Assembly: GCF_023223525.1 (NCBI RefSeq)
Contig: NZ_JALPRX010000089.1
Location: 1 to 64,000 of the forward strand
From: Roseomonas acroporae
GTDB lineage: Bacteria; Pseudomonadota; Alphaproteobacteria; Acetobacterales; Acetobacteraceae
Length of the DNA stretch: 64,000 nucleotides
Direction: 5' to 3'
Below are positions 38,957 to 48,900 of the stretch, one piece after another. The notes under the pieces are model-generated. The model ran no database searches. It was given only the letters and a program-made list of their open reading frames with translations, and had not been told where the DNA came from. Made by a program: the position numbers and the translations under genes. Numbering within the stretch: position 1 is the first letter of the stretch; each line of letters begins with the position of its first letter.

Positions 38957-39820
38957 ATGGACGGATTTGACGAGCGCGCGCAGCGCGCGGAGAGCTATCG
39001 CATCAAGGTCGCGGACGAGAAGCTGGAGTTCCGTGACTTCCACGTGGAGGACCCCAAGCCGCTCGGGCGTCAGGTCCTCGCCGCCGCCGGGGTGCGCCCC
39101 GTCGAGGAATACAGCCTTTTTGCCATCTTGCCGGACGGGGACTTCGAGGACGTTCGGCTGGACGAGACGTTTGACCTCCGGGGGCGTGGCGCCGAGCGCT
39201 TCGTGCTCTTCCGGACCGACCGGGACTTCAAGTTCGAGATTGACGGCAAGCACCTCATGTGGGGCAAGCCGGTCATCTCCGGGACGGTCCTCCGCCGCCT
39301 CGCCGACATCCAGCCGGGCTACGACCTCTACCTGGAGGTCCGGGGCGGCCAGGACGTGAAGGTGCTCGACGGCGACGTCATCCGGTTGGACGGTCCGGGC
39401 ATCGAGCGCTTCGTGACCGTCATCAAGGACACGACGGAGGGCCTCTCGGCCCTCCCCCCGGCCGATACCGAGTTCCTCCGGAACAACGGCATCGCCTACG
39501 AGGTGGTGGCCCACGGGGGCCAGGCGGGGGTCGTGCTGCGCGACTTCCCGCTCCCGCCGGGGCGCTACGACCGCGAACGCGCGGACATCCTCGTGCAACT
39601 CCCGGCCGGCTACCCGGATGCGTGTCCCGACATGTTCTTCGCCGATCCCTGGGTGCGCTTCCCGGACGGCCGCACCCCGCTGAACACTGACGTGCAGGAG
39701 GTCTTCGCGGGCCGCACCTGGCAACGCTGGTCGCGCCACTCCCAGGAATGGAGACCCGGCATCGACGGGCTTCGGACCATGGTCGCGCGCATCCGGCACG
39801 CGCTCGAGGTGTCCAAGTGA
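38957..39820 (+). CDS. fused multiubiquitin (Ubl-Ubl) and E2-like conjugating protein
   Basis: The product is 287 residues. Two beta-grasp ubiquitin-like units occupy about 12-88 (YRIKVADEKLEFRDFHVEDP; ERFVLFRTD) and 90-158 (FKFEIDGKHLMWGKPVISG; ERFVTVIKD), as in the Multiubiquitin family. An E2-like domain follows (about 165-287) with ADILVQLPAGYPDACPDMFF and GRTWQRWSRHSQEWRPGID, as in prokaryotic E2 family E. The only cysteine is Cys223, at the Pro-Pro position of E2 folds and not at the catalytic site; Ser259 and His261 occupy the WSRH motif. This fits the reported serine/oxyester chemistry of Bub-type systems. No free Ubl tail exists unless the chain is cut near Gly162. Confidence 0.82.
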   Translation: MDGFDERAQRAESYRIKVADEKLEFRDFHVEDPKPLGRQVLAAAGVRPVEEYSLFAILPDGDFEDVRLDETFDLRGRGAERFVLFRTDRDFKFEIDGKHLMWGKPVISGTVLRRLADIQPGYDLYLEVRGGQDVKVLDGDVIRLDGPGIERFVTVIKDTTEGLSALPPADTEFLRNNGIAYEVVAHGGQAGVVLRDFPLPPGRYDRERADILVQLPAGYPDACPDMFFADPWVRFPDGRTPLNTDVQEVFAGRTWQRWSRHSQEWRPGIDGLRTMVARIRHALEVSK

Positions 39821-41220
39821 CCACCGCCACCCTGGACGTCTCGATCCTGGAGCCGCACTGGGCGCGGCTCCGGGCTCTTCTAGACCACGGCGGGAACGAG
39901 GCGGCCGCCTACCTGCTGCTCGGGCACGCCGACATCGGTGTGGACCCCTGGAGCGGGGAACCGCGACTGCGGCTGGTGTCGCACGAGCACCGCGACATCC
40001 CCGAGGCGGACCGGGTGAGCGCCTCGCCGCGGCACGTCACCTGGAGCACGTCGGGCTACATGCGCCTGCTGTCCGACGCTGCAGCGCGCGACCTCGTCCC
40101 CGCGGTCGTTCACACCCACCCGAACGGAAGGGCGTTCTTCTCGGAGCAGGACGACGCGAACGAGGCGGAGCTTGCGCGCACTGCCCGGAACAAACGGCTG
40201 CGCGGCCTCGCCAGTGTCGTGCTTGGCGGCGACGGCTCCGTCGTGGCCCGCTTCTGGATGCCGGATGGGTCGACGCGGGACGCGGCCTGGGTTCAGGTCG
40301 TCGGCCATCGGCTTTCGCGCTGGGGCTCGGTCCAGCCGCAGGACGGCGGCGCCGAGCACCTCGATCGTCAGGCGCGCCTGTTCGGGCCGGCCTTCAACAC
40401 GACGGTGGGCTCCCTGCGGGTCGCGGTCGTCGGTGCTGGCGGCACCGGGAGCCCCGTGGCGATGCTGCTGGCGCGCCTCGGCGTCGGCCGGCTGTTGCTA
40501 GTGGACCGGGACGTGGTGGAGGTCACGAACCTCAACCGAGTCCACGGCTCGCGCCGGTCCGACGCCGAAGCCAGGTTGCCGAAGGTGGACATCCTGGAGC
40601 GCGAGATTGACCTCGCTGGCCTTGGCGTCCAGGTCCGCACCCGGCGCGCCTGGGTGAATGAGCCTGGGGTGCGGGACTCACTGCGGGCCTGCGACGTCGT
40701 GTTCAGTTGCACGGACGACCACGCTGGGCGCGCCCTGCTCAACCGCCTCGCCTACCACTACGGCATCCCCGTCATTGACGTCGGCCTGCGCATGGTCCGG
40801 CGCCCCAGCGGGGGCCATGACGTAAACGGGCGGGTGACCACCCTTGTCCCCGGCCACCCCTGCCTGCTCTGCGGCAGCTTCATCGACCCGCGGCGCGCCG
40901 CTGAGGAGGCGCTGGAGCGTGCCAACCCCGCCGAATTCGCACGACGCAAGGCAGAGGCCTACGTGCTTGGCTCCGGCGATCCGGCGCCTGCCGTCGTCAC
41001 CTTCACGACGGAGATGGCCTGCGTCGCGGTGAACGAGATGGTAGCGATGCTGACCGGCTTTCACGGCGAGGATGGCATGATCGCCACGCGCTACCGGCGC
41101 TTCCACCTGCGCGACGACCGTTTCCTCGCGGCCACCTCCCGGCCCGGCTGCCCCGTGTGCGATACCGGGGAGGCATGGGGTCGCGGGGACGTGGAACCCT
41201 TTCTCGGGATGATCGCCTGA
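39817..41220 (+). CDS. JAMM deubiquitinase-like peptidase fused to ThiF-type E1
   Basis: The product is 467 residues. The N-terminal JAB/JAMM domain has Glu28 (NEAAAYLLLG), HTHPNGRAFFSEQD with His99, His101, Ser109 and Asp112, a complete zinc-peptidase motif. The C-terminal E1-like domain has VAVVGAGGTGSPVAMLL (about 202-218) and LLLVDRDVVEVTNLNRV. Two CxxC pairs (HPCLLCG and GCPVCD) form the structural zinc site. Outside these pairs no cysteine sits in the expected crossover loop (GRVTTLVPG). It would adenylate the Ubl C-terminus and process Ubl conjugates. The GTG overlaps the previous stop. Confidence 0.87.
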   Translation: MTTATLDVSILEPHWARLRALLDHGGNEAAAYLLLGHADIGVDPWSGEPRLRLVSHEHRDIPEADRVSASPRHVTWSTSGYMRLLSDAAARDLVPAVVHTHPNGRAFFSEQDDANEAELARTARNKRLRGLASVVLGGDGSVVARFWMPDGSTRDAAWVQVVGHRLSRWGSVQPQDGGAEHLDRQARLFGPAFNTTVGSLRVAVVGAGGTGSPVAMLLARLGVGRLLLVDRDVVEVTNLNRVHGSRRSDAEARLPKVDILEREIDLAGLGVQVRTRRAWVNEPGVRDSLRACDVVFSCTDDHAGRALLNRLAYHYGIPVIDVGLRMVRRPSGGHDVNGRVTTLVPGHPCLLCGSFIDPRRAAEEALERANPAEFARRKAEAYVLGSGDPAPAVVTFTTEMACVAVNEMVAMLTGFHGEDGMIATRYRRFHLRDDRFLAATSRPGCPVCDTGEAWGRGDVEPFLGMIA

Positions 41221-41672
41221 TGCGCCGGACTGTCGCCCGACTCCTCCGGGGCCTCGGCCTGCTCCGCTACGACATGCTTGCGCGCGAGCAGCCCACGCAC
41301 CCCGACCCGGCATCTCTCCCCGCCGGCGAGCTCGTTGTCGTGCGTGACGGCGAGCACCTCAAGTGGGCCTGCATGCGCTGCCCGGGCGGCTGCGGGGCCG
41401 AGATCAAGCTCTCACTGAACCCGGTGCGCCGGCCGCGCTGGACCGTGACGCAAGACTGGTTCGGCCGCCCGAGCGTCACCCCGTCGGTGCACCGGAAGGA
41501 GGGCTGCGGCTGCCACTTCTGGATTCGCTGCGGACAGGTCGAGTGGTGTCGGGGCGGGCACCCGGGCGGCGATGGTGTGCCGGCCACACCGCGTGGGCCG
41601 GTGCCCCCCGCACAAACCGACCGGCGTCTTTGGCCATTCTTGTCCGAGAATCGCGCTTCCCGGACTCCTTGA
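41220..41672 (+). CDS. DUF6527-type protein, probable Ubl-processing serine protease
   Basis: The product is 150 residues. The core RDGEHLKWACMRCPGGCGAE, SLNPVRRPRWTV, PSVTPSVHRKEGCGCHFWIR and VEWC is that of DUF6527 proteins encoded with bacterial ubiquitin-like operons. As I recall, such proteins were reported as serine proteases using a Ser-His dyad that mature the Ubl. Ser89 (TPSV) and His99 (CHFWI) are the candidates here. Four to six cysteines could bind zinc. The ATG shares a base with the upstream stop (TGATG). The last 40 residues are Pro-rich. Confidence 0.72.
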   Translation: MRRTVARLLRGLGLLRYDMLAREQPTHPDPASLPAGELVVVRDGEHLKWACMRCPGGCGAEIKLSLNPVRRPRWTVTQDWFGRPSVTPSVHRKEGCGCHFWIRCGQVEWCRGGHPGGDGVPATPRGPVPPAQTDRRLWPFLSENRASRTP

Positions 41673-41705
41673 CCGGGGCGGGGGAGGGGTGGTTCCCTTC
41701 CGGGA

Positions 41706-42716
41706 ATGAGCCGCCGCCCCGCCCCGACCGACCCGCCACTCCCTGTCACGACGACGACCGCGGGTGTCATGGCCGTGCCGGTGGCCGTCGTGGAGGCCGA
41801 GGTCCAGGCCGCCCGCGACTTCGCCGACGCCGCCCGGGCGGCCGGCACCCGGCGCGCCTACGCCGCCGACTGGCGGCGCTTCCAGGCTTGGTGCGCCGCC
41901 CGCGGCGTCGCCCCGCTGCCGGCCGACCCGCGCGCCGTCGCCACCTTCCTCGCCGCTGAGGCCGCGGCCGGCATCCTGCCGCCCACGGTCAACCGCCGCC
42001 TCGCCGCGATCGGCCATGCCCACCGCCAGGCCGGCCACCCGGCGCCGCAGCGCTCGGAGGGGGCGGCGCCGATCCTCGAGGTGATGGCCGGCATCCGCCG
42101 CTCCCGCGTCGCGCCGCCGCGGAAGGCGAAGGCCGCCGACGGCGACGTGCTGCGCGACCTGCTGCGCGCCATCCCGGGCGACGATCTCCGCGCCCGGCGC
42201 GACCGCGCCATGCTGGCGATCGGCATGGCGGCGGCGCTGCGCCGGTCGGAACTCGTCGCGCTCCGCGTCGAGGACGTCGAGCGCCGCCCCGAGGGCGTGA
42301 TGCTGCGGATCTGGCGGTCGAAGACTGACCAGGAGGGCCAGGGCGCCCTGGTGGCGGTGCCCGAGGGCGAGCGGCTGCGTCCGGTGGCCCACCTCGATGC
42401 CTGGCTGGAGGCCGCGGGGATCACCGAGGGCCCGCTGTTCCGCACCGTCACGCGTGCCGGCCGTGTCCTGGACCGCGCGCCCTGCGACCGCGAGGTGGCG
42501 CGCCTCGTCGCCCGCACCGCCGCGGCGGCGGGCTACGACCCGAAGGGCTTCGCCGGACACTCCTTGCGCGCCGGCTTCATCACCGCCGCGGCGCGGGCGG
42601 GGGCGACAGTCTTCCGCATCCAGGACGTGTCACGGCACAAGTCGCTGCAGGTCCTCGCCGGCTACGTCCGCGAGGAGCAGGCGTTCCGCGACCACGCTGG
42701 GGAGAAGTTCCTGTGA
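41706..42716 (+). CDS. tyrosine recombinase (XerC/D-type integrase)
   Basis: The product is 336 residues. An N-terminal core-binding SAM-like domain (RAYAADWRRFQAWCAARGV) precedes the catalytic domain. The catalytic residues are Arg in AALRRSELVALRVED, Lys in WRSKTDQEG, HSLRAGF (HxxR), His in RHKSLQVLAGY and the nucleophile Tyr in LAGYVREEQ. An in-frame ATG at 41769 is a possible alternative start. It lies 33 bases after the ubiquitin-like operon on the same strand and may have moved the operon. No att repeats were identified by eye. Confidence 0.87.
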   Translation: MSRRPAPTDPPLPVTTTTAGVMAVPVAVVEAEVQAARDFADAARAAGTRRAYAADWRRFQAWCAARGVAPLPADPRAVATFLAAEAAAGILPPTVNRRLAAIGHAHRQAGHPAPQRSEGAAPILEVMAGIRRSRVAPPRKAKAADGDVLRDLLRAIPGDDLRARRDRAMLAIGMAAALRRSELVALRVEDVERRPEGVMLRIWRSKTDQEGQGALVAVPEGERLRPVAHLDAWLEAAGITEGPLFRTVTRAGRVLDRAPCDREVARLVARTAAAAGYDPKGFAGHSLRAGFITAAARAGATVFRIQDVSRHKSLQVLAGYVREEQAFRDHAGEKFL

Positions 42717-42949
42717 GGCGCCCACGCCGTCCAACGGTCTATCATCACCGGGTAGCACAACCTCACTCTGCGGCGTCGGCAGCCTCAAGCTCATTATCGA
42801 CCGCAGCCTGCGTTCCATTCGAACCAGGCTGGCTCGCACCCTGCCCCACCCGCTTCACAATTTGAAAGGACCGTTTGGAAGGTCGTGAACTGGCGCAAAA
42901 GGGCCATCCGTGGCAGAATCGGCCCACTGTCGAGGGAGAAGAGCCGGCA

Positions 42950-43243
42950 ATGCCAGCGGCGAGGGAACGGTCGAGGGAGCGACGTTGGATCGTGCTTGCC
43001 ACTGATGGCCGCTACGTCACGCTCGGCCGCGATTCCGACCCGTCAGAGGAAGAAGTGCGGCACGCGGAAGATGCACTCCGCGCGCAAGGCCTTGCAGGCT
43101 GGCTAGCCGTCATGGAGGGCAACCCGTACATCGGCGCCATCCCAAAGCTCATGCAGGTGAAGCCGCTCGCGGAGCCGACGGTGGCGTTCGAGGATGCCTC
43201 GGCGACGTGCGTCCGCGCAATCCGGGCCAACCGCGGTGTATAA
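42950..43243 (+). CDS. small hypothetical protein
   Basis: The product is 97 residues from the ATG at 42950, preceded by GGGAGAAGAG. RWIVLATDGRYVTLGRDSDP and a following helix (EEEVRHAEDALRAQGLAGWL) suggest a compact alpha/beta fold, ending in a basic helix. I recognise no specific family. The gene converges with the DISARM operon, separated by about 90 bases. Confidence 0.6.
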   Translation: MPAARERSRERRWIVLATDGRYVTLGRDSDPSEEEVRHAEDALRAQGLAGWLAVMEGNPYIGAIPKLMQVKPLAEPTVAFEDASATCVRAIRANRGV

Positions 43244-43335
43244 ACCAAGTGACGGACGTCCCTCCAGACCAAGCTGCACAAGCTTCTGCCGTGGAACTAG
43301 GCGGGCGAAATGGGAGTGCTCGTTCGATCGGCGCT

Positions 43336-44097
43336 TCAGATTGGACGAATGACATTGGTCTTAATCAATGCGTATAGATGATCGCGTAAACTGGAAGGAA
43401 TATGGCCGCCGGTAAGCAGGACTCCTGCCTCCATATTCTTTTCGATCGCGTGTCCGGTAAGGTTCGCACTCGTCAAAAATGCAATAGCGCCGTCGGCGAC
43501 AACCATCTTCGCATGAACCCGGCCGTTGGTGAACGGATGCGGACGATGGGTCCAGACATACAATTTAGCTGAAGGAACGGCGTTTCTCATCGTCGATACA
43601 GGATCGACGAGCAAACTACCTCCTTGGGTCAAGGAGGCTTCGACGAGAATTCGAGTGTCGACTCCTAGATCGGTGGCCGAATTGATCGCGGCTATGACCG
43701 AGGGAACGTCATAGGCAACGAAGCTCACGATGAAGAGTTCCCTCTTCGCCTTCCGGATGACGTCCAAGAGGACTTGTTCAGTTCGACGGGGCGCGACGAA
43801 TGGCGTCATCGGTCCGGTCCAGACGAGCTCGACGCTGCAGTCTCGCTGCATTCGCTGCCGAGTATGAGCCGCACCCATCAGCATTCCGGCGACGATGTCC
43901 CCGGACATCGTGGTTTTCTGCCAAGCCGTGATGAGCGATTCGAGGGCCGCCCGGGCGGCCGGTGTTCCGACGACTTGCTGGAGATCTTGTTCCCGCCTCG
44001 GCGGCGAAGCGCCCCGCAACCGCGATGCAATCGCTTCGACCTTCGAGGGCGGCAGCAAAGCCGCCAGTTCCGTAGCTGCATCCAGGAGTGGCCCCAT
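43336..44097 (-). CDS. drmC: DISARM protein DrmC (phospholipase D-like)
   Basis: The product is 253 residues from the ATG at 44097 that overlaps the drmB stop. The C-terminal half has one PLD catalytic motif, GRVHAKMVVADGAIAFLTSA, followed by NLTGHAIEKNMEAGVLL. The N-terminal half (ATELAALLPPSKVEAIASRL) is helical and DrmC-like. In DISARM, drmC is the PLD-domain gene at the end of the core triplet drmA-drmB-drmC, as here; it was reported dispensable for protection in the founding system. Confidence 0.87.
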   Translation of the reverse strand: MGPLLDAATELAALLPPSKVEAIASRLRGASPPRREQDLQQVVGTPAARAALESLITAWQKTTMSGDIVAGMLMGAAHTRQRMQRDCSVELVWTGPMTPFVAPRRTEQVLLDVIRKAKRELFIVSFVAYDVPSVIAAINSATDLGVDTRILVEASLTQGGSLLVDPVSTMRNAVPSAKLYVWTHRPHPFTNGRVHAKMVVADGAIAFLTSANLTGHAIEKNMEAGVLLTGGHIPSSLRDHLYALIKTNVIRPI

Positions 44098-45938
44098 CAC
44101 GAGCCTCGGAAGAATGCGGCATCTGGATTTTCGAGTGTCGGAACCACCAGCGCACGGTCCAGATGCCGATTGCCTCGTTCGCAAGACGTTTCGGACACGA
44201 AGGAGCAAGCATGACAGGCTGCTCCATGCAGCGATTGGTCCTTGCTGGGGTCATGCTCCGAGCACAGCGGATCGGAGGCGCAGACGTGCGCACGATCCAG
44301 GGCCTGGCGAAGCAACCGCCCGAGATTTTCGGGTTTGCCCAATTCGACCAAACCCCCGAGTGTTCCGTCCGAATCGGCTGCAGCCGTGTAGATGAGAAAC
44401 CCGGCCTGGTCTTTCCCCCCGTCGACTTCTGCGTAGATCCGCTCCCGAATGCTGGCGGCGTTGTACCCGCATTCGAGGGCCAGCTCTCTGATCAGCATAT
44501 GCGCCAAGGTGTGGAGCAGTACGTACCGCACCCCAGGATAGCCTTCCCTTGGATCGAGATTCCGTTTTTGGCGCCATCCGCGATGCCCCGTGCGCAAGCG
44601 CGCGTCGACGTCTTTGACGGCGTCCTCTTCGGCCCATGAGTTCAAGGCATCGGTATCGAAGCGAATGAAGATGCCCTCGCCGTGGACCTGTGTCGCCGGT
44701 ACCCAATCGGGCGCTGAGCGCCCGAGCGGAGCCCGAGGCGCCGCATCGTCACCCGATCCCTCGTCCGGGGATTCGACGCGGGTGAAGCCGAGCAATGCGT
44801 TCACTTCACGCAGCCTCTCCAAGAGCAGGACGCGCGTGATCGTCGTTTCGAAGCCTTTCGGAACTCCGACCTTCTTGCTCATGAAATGCGGGTAATCGGT
44901 CGGCGGATCGTCCGCCGTTAGAACCTGCCATTCCGGCTCTTTTAGGTCGCTTTGGCCGACATCCGCCCCTCCGCTCCGGTGGGCTTCGATGGCCGACCAA
45001 ATCTGATCGTTGGAGAACCGCTCGATACCGGGGAGTTGCGCCGTTTTCTTGAGCGTCTTGACGACGAAGCCAACCTCGTCGGCAGACGAGACGTCCTCGA
45101 AGAAGGTCCAGCCGTCACCGACGATCTGTGCGAGAGGGGTGCCCGTTTGGGGGATGGCGAGGACCGAGAGGGTGACCGGGAACCAGCCATTGGTCGCGCC
45201 GAGCAGGATTGCCCGCGGGTCTTCCGGGCAATCGTCATCGAAACGGTCAACGTGCGGATGCCTCCCGCGACACCCGGGCAAATTGTCTCTGCCGGCCTGG
45301 CCGAAAGCTTGGGCCATGTTCTTCGATGCCCCGCAGGCGTCGCATTTGACCCAGAGGTTTTCGGTTTGAAGCGAGGCGCCGCTTTCGAAGAACCGCAACG
45401 TCCCGCGGCAGTCGTAGGGACCTCCATGAACGAACCAGTGCCACGGGAAGTCATCCAGGTGTCCGGCACGGCAGGCCATCAGGAAGCGGGCGGGCACCGC
45501 GTCGGCGTCACGGGCCCGCTGATCATTGTTCGAACCGCGGCAGCCTTCATGGACGAAGCGCGTCGACTCCGGGCGGTACCGGTTTTCCTTCAGCTTGAAC
45601 AAGCCGGCATCGAACGGCGATAGCAGCCCACATTTCACGCAGCGCAGCCATCTGGGGAACGGCTTCACCGGAACGCCGACCAGGGCTGCGGGGGAGAATG
45701 GATCGACGACGTCGCGCTCGCCGATCGGCGGCATGCGCAGCGATTCCACCTGAGGTCCGAGAACGCTTCGGACGTTCGCCAGCAGACGCGCCTCCTGAAT
45801 GGGCTGGCATCGATCCTTTTCCCATCGGTCGATACCCATGGTGACGACCGAGAGATTGGGCAGATCGATCAGCGCGCCGGGACCGTAAGTCCACAGAAGT
45901 TGGCTTGGGCGGACTTCCCCTACGGGTGTCTTGCTCAT
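44097..45938 (-). CDS. drmB: DISARM protein DrmB (DUF1998)
   Basis: The product is 613 residues. It opens with SQLLWTYGPGALIDLPNLSV, the usual DrmB start. A zinc-type pair RCVKCGLLSPFD lies near residue 97, CDACG in the middle, and the C-terminal DUF1998 region carries HTLAHMLIRELALECGY, CSEHDP and ACHACSF. DrmB forms a complex with the helicase DrmA that binds DNA and loads onto 5' ends. It overlaps drmA and drmC by 4 bases each. Confidence 0.93.
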   Translation of the reverse strand: MSKTPVGEVRPSQLLWTYGPGALIDLPNLSVVTMGIDRWEKDRCQPIQEARLLANVRSVLGPQVESLRMPPIGERDVVDPFSPAALVGVPVKPFPRWLRCVKCGLLSPFDAGLFKLKENRYRPESTRFVHEGCRGSNNDQRARDADAVPARFLMACRAGHLDDFPWHWFVHGGPYDCRGTLRFFESGASLQTENLWVKCDACGASKNMAQAFGQAGRDNLPGCRGRHPHVDRFDDDCPEDPRAILLGATNGWFPVTLSVLAIPQTGTPLAQIVGDGWTFFEDVSSADEVGFVVKTLKKTAQLPGIERFSNDQIWSAIEAHRSGGADVGQSDLKEPEWQVLTADDPPTDYPHFMSKKVGVPKGFETTITRVLLLERLREVNALLGFTRVESPDEGSGDDAAPRAPLGRSAPDWVPATQVHGEGIFIRFDTDALNSWAEEDAVKDVDARLRTGHRGWRQKRNLDPREGYPGVRYVLLHTLAHMLIRELALECGYNAASIRERIYAEVDGGKDQAGFLIYTAAADSDGTLGGLVELGKPENLGRLLRQALDRAHVCASDPLCSEHDPSKDQSLHGAACHACSFVSETSCERGNRHLDRALVVPTLENPDAAFFRGS

Positions 45939-48900
45939 GCGTCGGCCCCATTCGACGGGGTGACTCTGGCTCGCCAAGGGGGATCGTTCGTCGAGCGAGA
46001 ATCCTCCATCACCAGCCTTACGCCGGGTTCGACCTCACGCATCGACATCGGGACGGTCCAATCCGTCCAGGGCTTCACACCCGGGGCTTCCAGGAGCGGA
46101 TACGCCGTGGGGCCTGCCCCATATTTCTGATAGACGAGCGTGCGGCCTCCCATGCCAGCCTCCTTGGCCCAGTCGTCCGCTCGATGCTTCAGTTCCCGTT
46201 CGATCAACGCCTTCTTGGCCGAGTCCTCCGTGACCTCCCAAGCCCGTTCAGCCACGGCGCGGATCGTCGATGTCATCTCCGGTCTGCTCGGACTGTTCAT
46301 CGCACCCGCGCCCGTATTCGGCGCGAAGGGATCATAGGTGTTGCGCATGATCGACAGCATCGCTCCCGTCAGACCACGGTCCAACGCGCGCGGCGAGAAC
46401 GGCGTCACCGACTGGGCTTCGACGTGCTGATAGAAGGTCGCGTGATAATGCTCGAACGCCTCGTAGTGTGAGAGGTCGCGCGGACGCGCCCAGGTAAGCA
46501 CGGTGGCGACCAAGCCTGGCGGCGTGCGGCCGACGCGGCTGGTCGCCTGGATGTATTCGGCCGTTCCTTTCGGTTGGCCGTTGACGACCATCACGCCGAG
46601 GCGGTTCACGTCGACGCCGACCGAAAGCATGTTGGTGGCCAGGACGATGTCGATCGGGCGCGGATCACCCGGAGCCCGCTTCTCTGCCCATTTACCCGTC
46701 GCGGGATCGAACGTCCCGTTAAAGGGGATTTCGAGCTGATCGAGATAGCGTGGGATGTCGTGGCTGGAAACGCGGGAGGTGAGTTCGCGAACGTCGTCGA
46801 CGCGGCGTTGCGACAATCCCGGTCGATCGACGAGACTCATGTTCACGCGGAAGGATCGCGTCTGTACGTCGTCCTCGGCGAGGCGCTTCATTCCGCCCAA
46901 CTCGCGCAGCGAATTGAAATAGCCGACCAGCGTCATGTAGGGGTCAGCGACCGGGCCGAAGCGATCGAAGAGCGCTTGCGCTGCGGTGAGGAAGGCCGTG
47001 TACGTCCGGATCAGCACGGCCGGGCGAGAGCTGCCGGGCGCGCATATGCCCATGTAGCGGCGGCCCGGCTTCTCTTCGATGGACCGTTGAACCGAAAAGA
47101 AGTTGTCCTCTACGTCGAGGCCGGATGGCGGAAAGACGGAGATACGCCGCATGAACACGTTACGCACCTGGTCCTCGGCGCGCCGCACGGTCGCGGTGGA
47201 CGCTACCACTTTCGGCCGGACCTTCGCGTCACCAAGGGACCAGGTGCTCAGCTCGTCGACGGCACTCTCGTAAAGGCCGACCATGGTGCCGAGCGGTCCG
47301 CTGATGAGGTGGAATTCATCCTGGATGATGAGATCGGGTGGCCGCACAGTGCGCACCGGCTTCACTTTGGCTGCGGGATGAGCACCGCGCACCCGGTGCC
47401 CCGTGCCGCAGTCGTGCCCGGGCCAGAGCAGCCCGTGGCGTTCGCATTCCTCATCGACCCGACCGAAGAGGGTTCGCACTTCCGGCCGCCAAGCCATCAT
47501 GGCGAACTTGTCGACGGTGGCGATCATCATAGTCGGGGGGCGATGATAGATCTCCTCGTCGACCACCTTCACCGGCAATCCGGGATGAGCACGGCCGCTG
47601 GAGCCGGCACGCGAGAATTCGCAACTGCCCAGCTTATCCCCGCAATGGATGAGGGTCCGGCCGAGAATCCTGTCGACCTCGATGTCGCGACCCGCGGAGA
47701 TCTCTGAGCCGCACCAGGGACAGCTCGTCAATTGCGCTGGCGACGCGATACCTGCCCGGTTCCGATCGCCGTTGCGCAATGCTTCGATCGCCTGGTGAGC
47801 GTCTTCGGTTCGGCCCGGAGTCACCCGGTTGCCGACCCACAATCCCAGTGAGAAGGGTTCCCTGCCCCACGTCTTCTCGTCCGCGCGACGGATCACTTCC
47901 ATCGCGCACAACAGGGCGGTCGCTCGCTGGAACTGTTGTAACGTGAGCAGGCGCAGCGTGTATCGCATGATCACGGCGAGGCCGCGCGAGGCATCGAGCC
48001 CGCCGAGGCCGTTCTTCAGCCGACGCATCGCCATGGCGAAGGCGGCCACGCCGAGATACGCCTCGGTCTTACCGCCGCCCGTCGGGAACCACAGCAGGTC
48101 GGCGAAGGCCTCCACGGGCTTCGTTCGGTCGGGATGCGCTGGGTCGGCGAGCGACGGCACCGACAGCAAGAGGAAGGCCAACTGGAAGGGGCGCCAGGAT
48201 CTGTTCCTGGAGATGTCGAGCTGCGCTACATCGGCGGCCTCACCCCGTCTACGCTTGAGGGCATAGAGGCTCCGCACGCGTTGCAGCGCCATGGACCTGT
48301 TGGCGAAGCGAAAGGCCGTCAGAGCCGCGCCATCGGAAAAGAGCGTGTCCATCCCCTCGCGAAGACGGCGCAGGGTTTCTTCGCAGCGGGCGATCACGTC
48401 CCGTCCCGGATCGTCGAAGCCCGTGATTTCGCTCTCCAGCCGCGCTTGCTGCTCCTTGATCCAAACGGCGTAGTCGTCGACCAAGCACGACAAGGCATCC
48501 CGCAACTCCGGCAGTTCCATTTCAGCGAGGCGGCCCATGTCGAGCCAACCCTGATCGACCATCCGGCGCATGGCTGGGCGGTCGCGGGGGTCGAGACCCG
48601 GAGTCTCGGTCACGGCGACTTCGTAGCGAGGGATGATTTCCGTTCGGACGCGCCAAGCCTTCGAAGAGTCCCCCGGTATCGTGTCGGCGTGGACCGACAC
48701 GCCGTGGCCGACGGCGAATTCCAGTCGATTGCGGTAGATCAGGGCGAGGCGATCCCGTTCCGGATCGTCGACCACGATTTCATTGGAAGGGCGTCGCCTG
48801 AAGATCGACTTCTCCGCAGTGCCTTCCGGCGCGGTCACGGAGATCTCGGGCTGGAACAGCCAAGCGCGGTCTTTGTTGTCATCAGGTTCCAGTTGGCCGT

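Noticed and set aside
38957-39820. Possibility that this is a ThiS/MoaD sulfur-carrier protein
   Set aside because: There are two beta-grasp units followed by an E2-type domain, no terminal GG, and JAMM-E1 and DUF6527 neighbours, which fits conjugation rather than cofactor biosynthesis.
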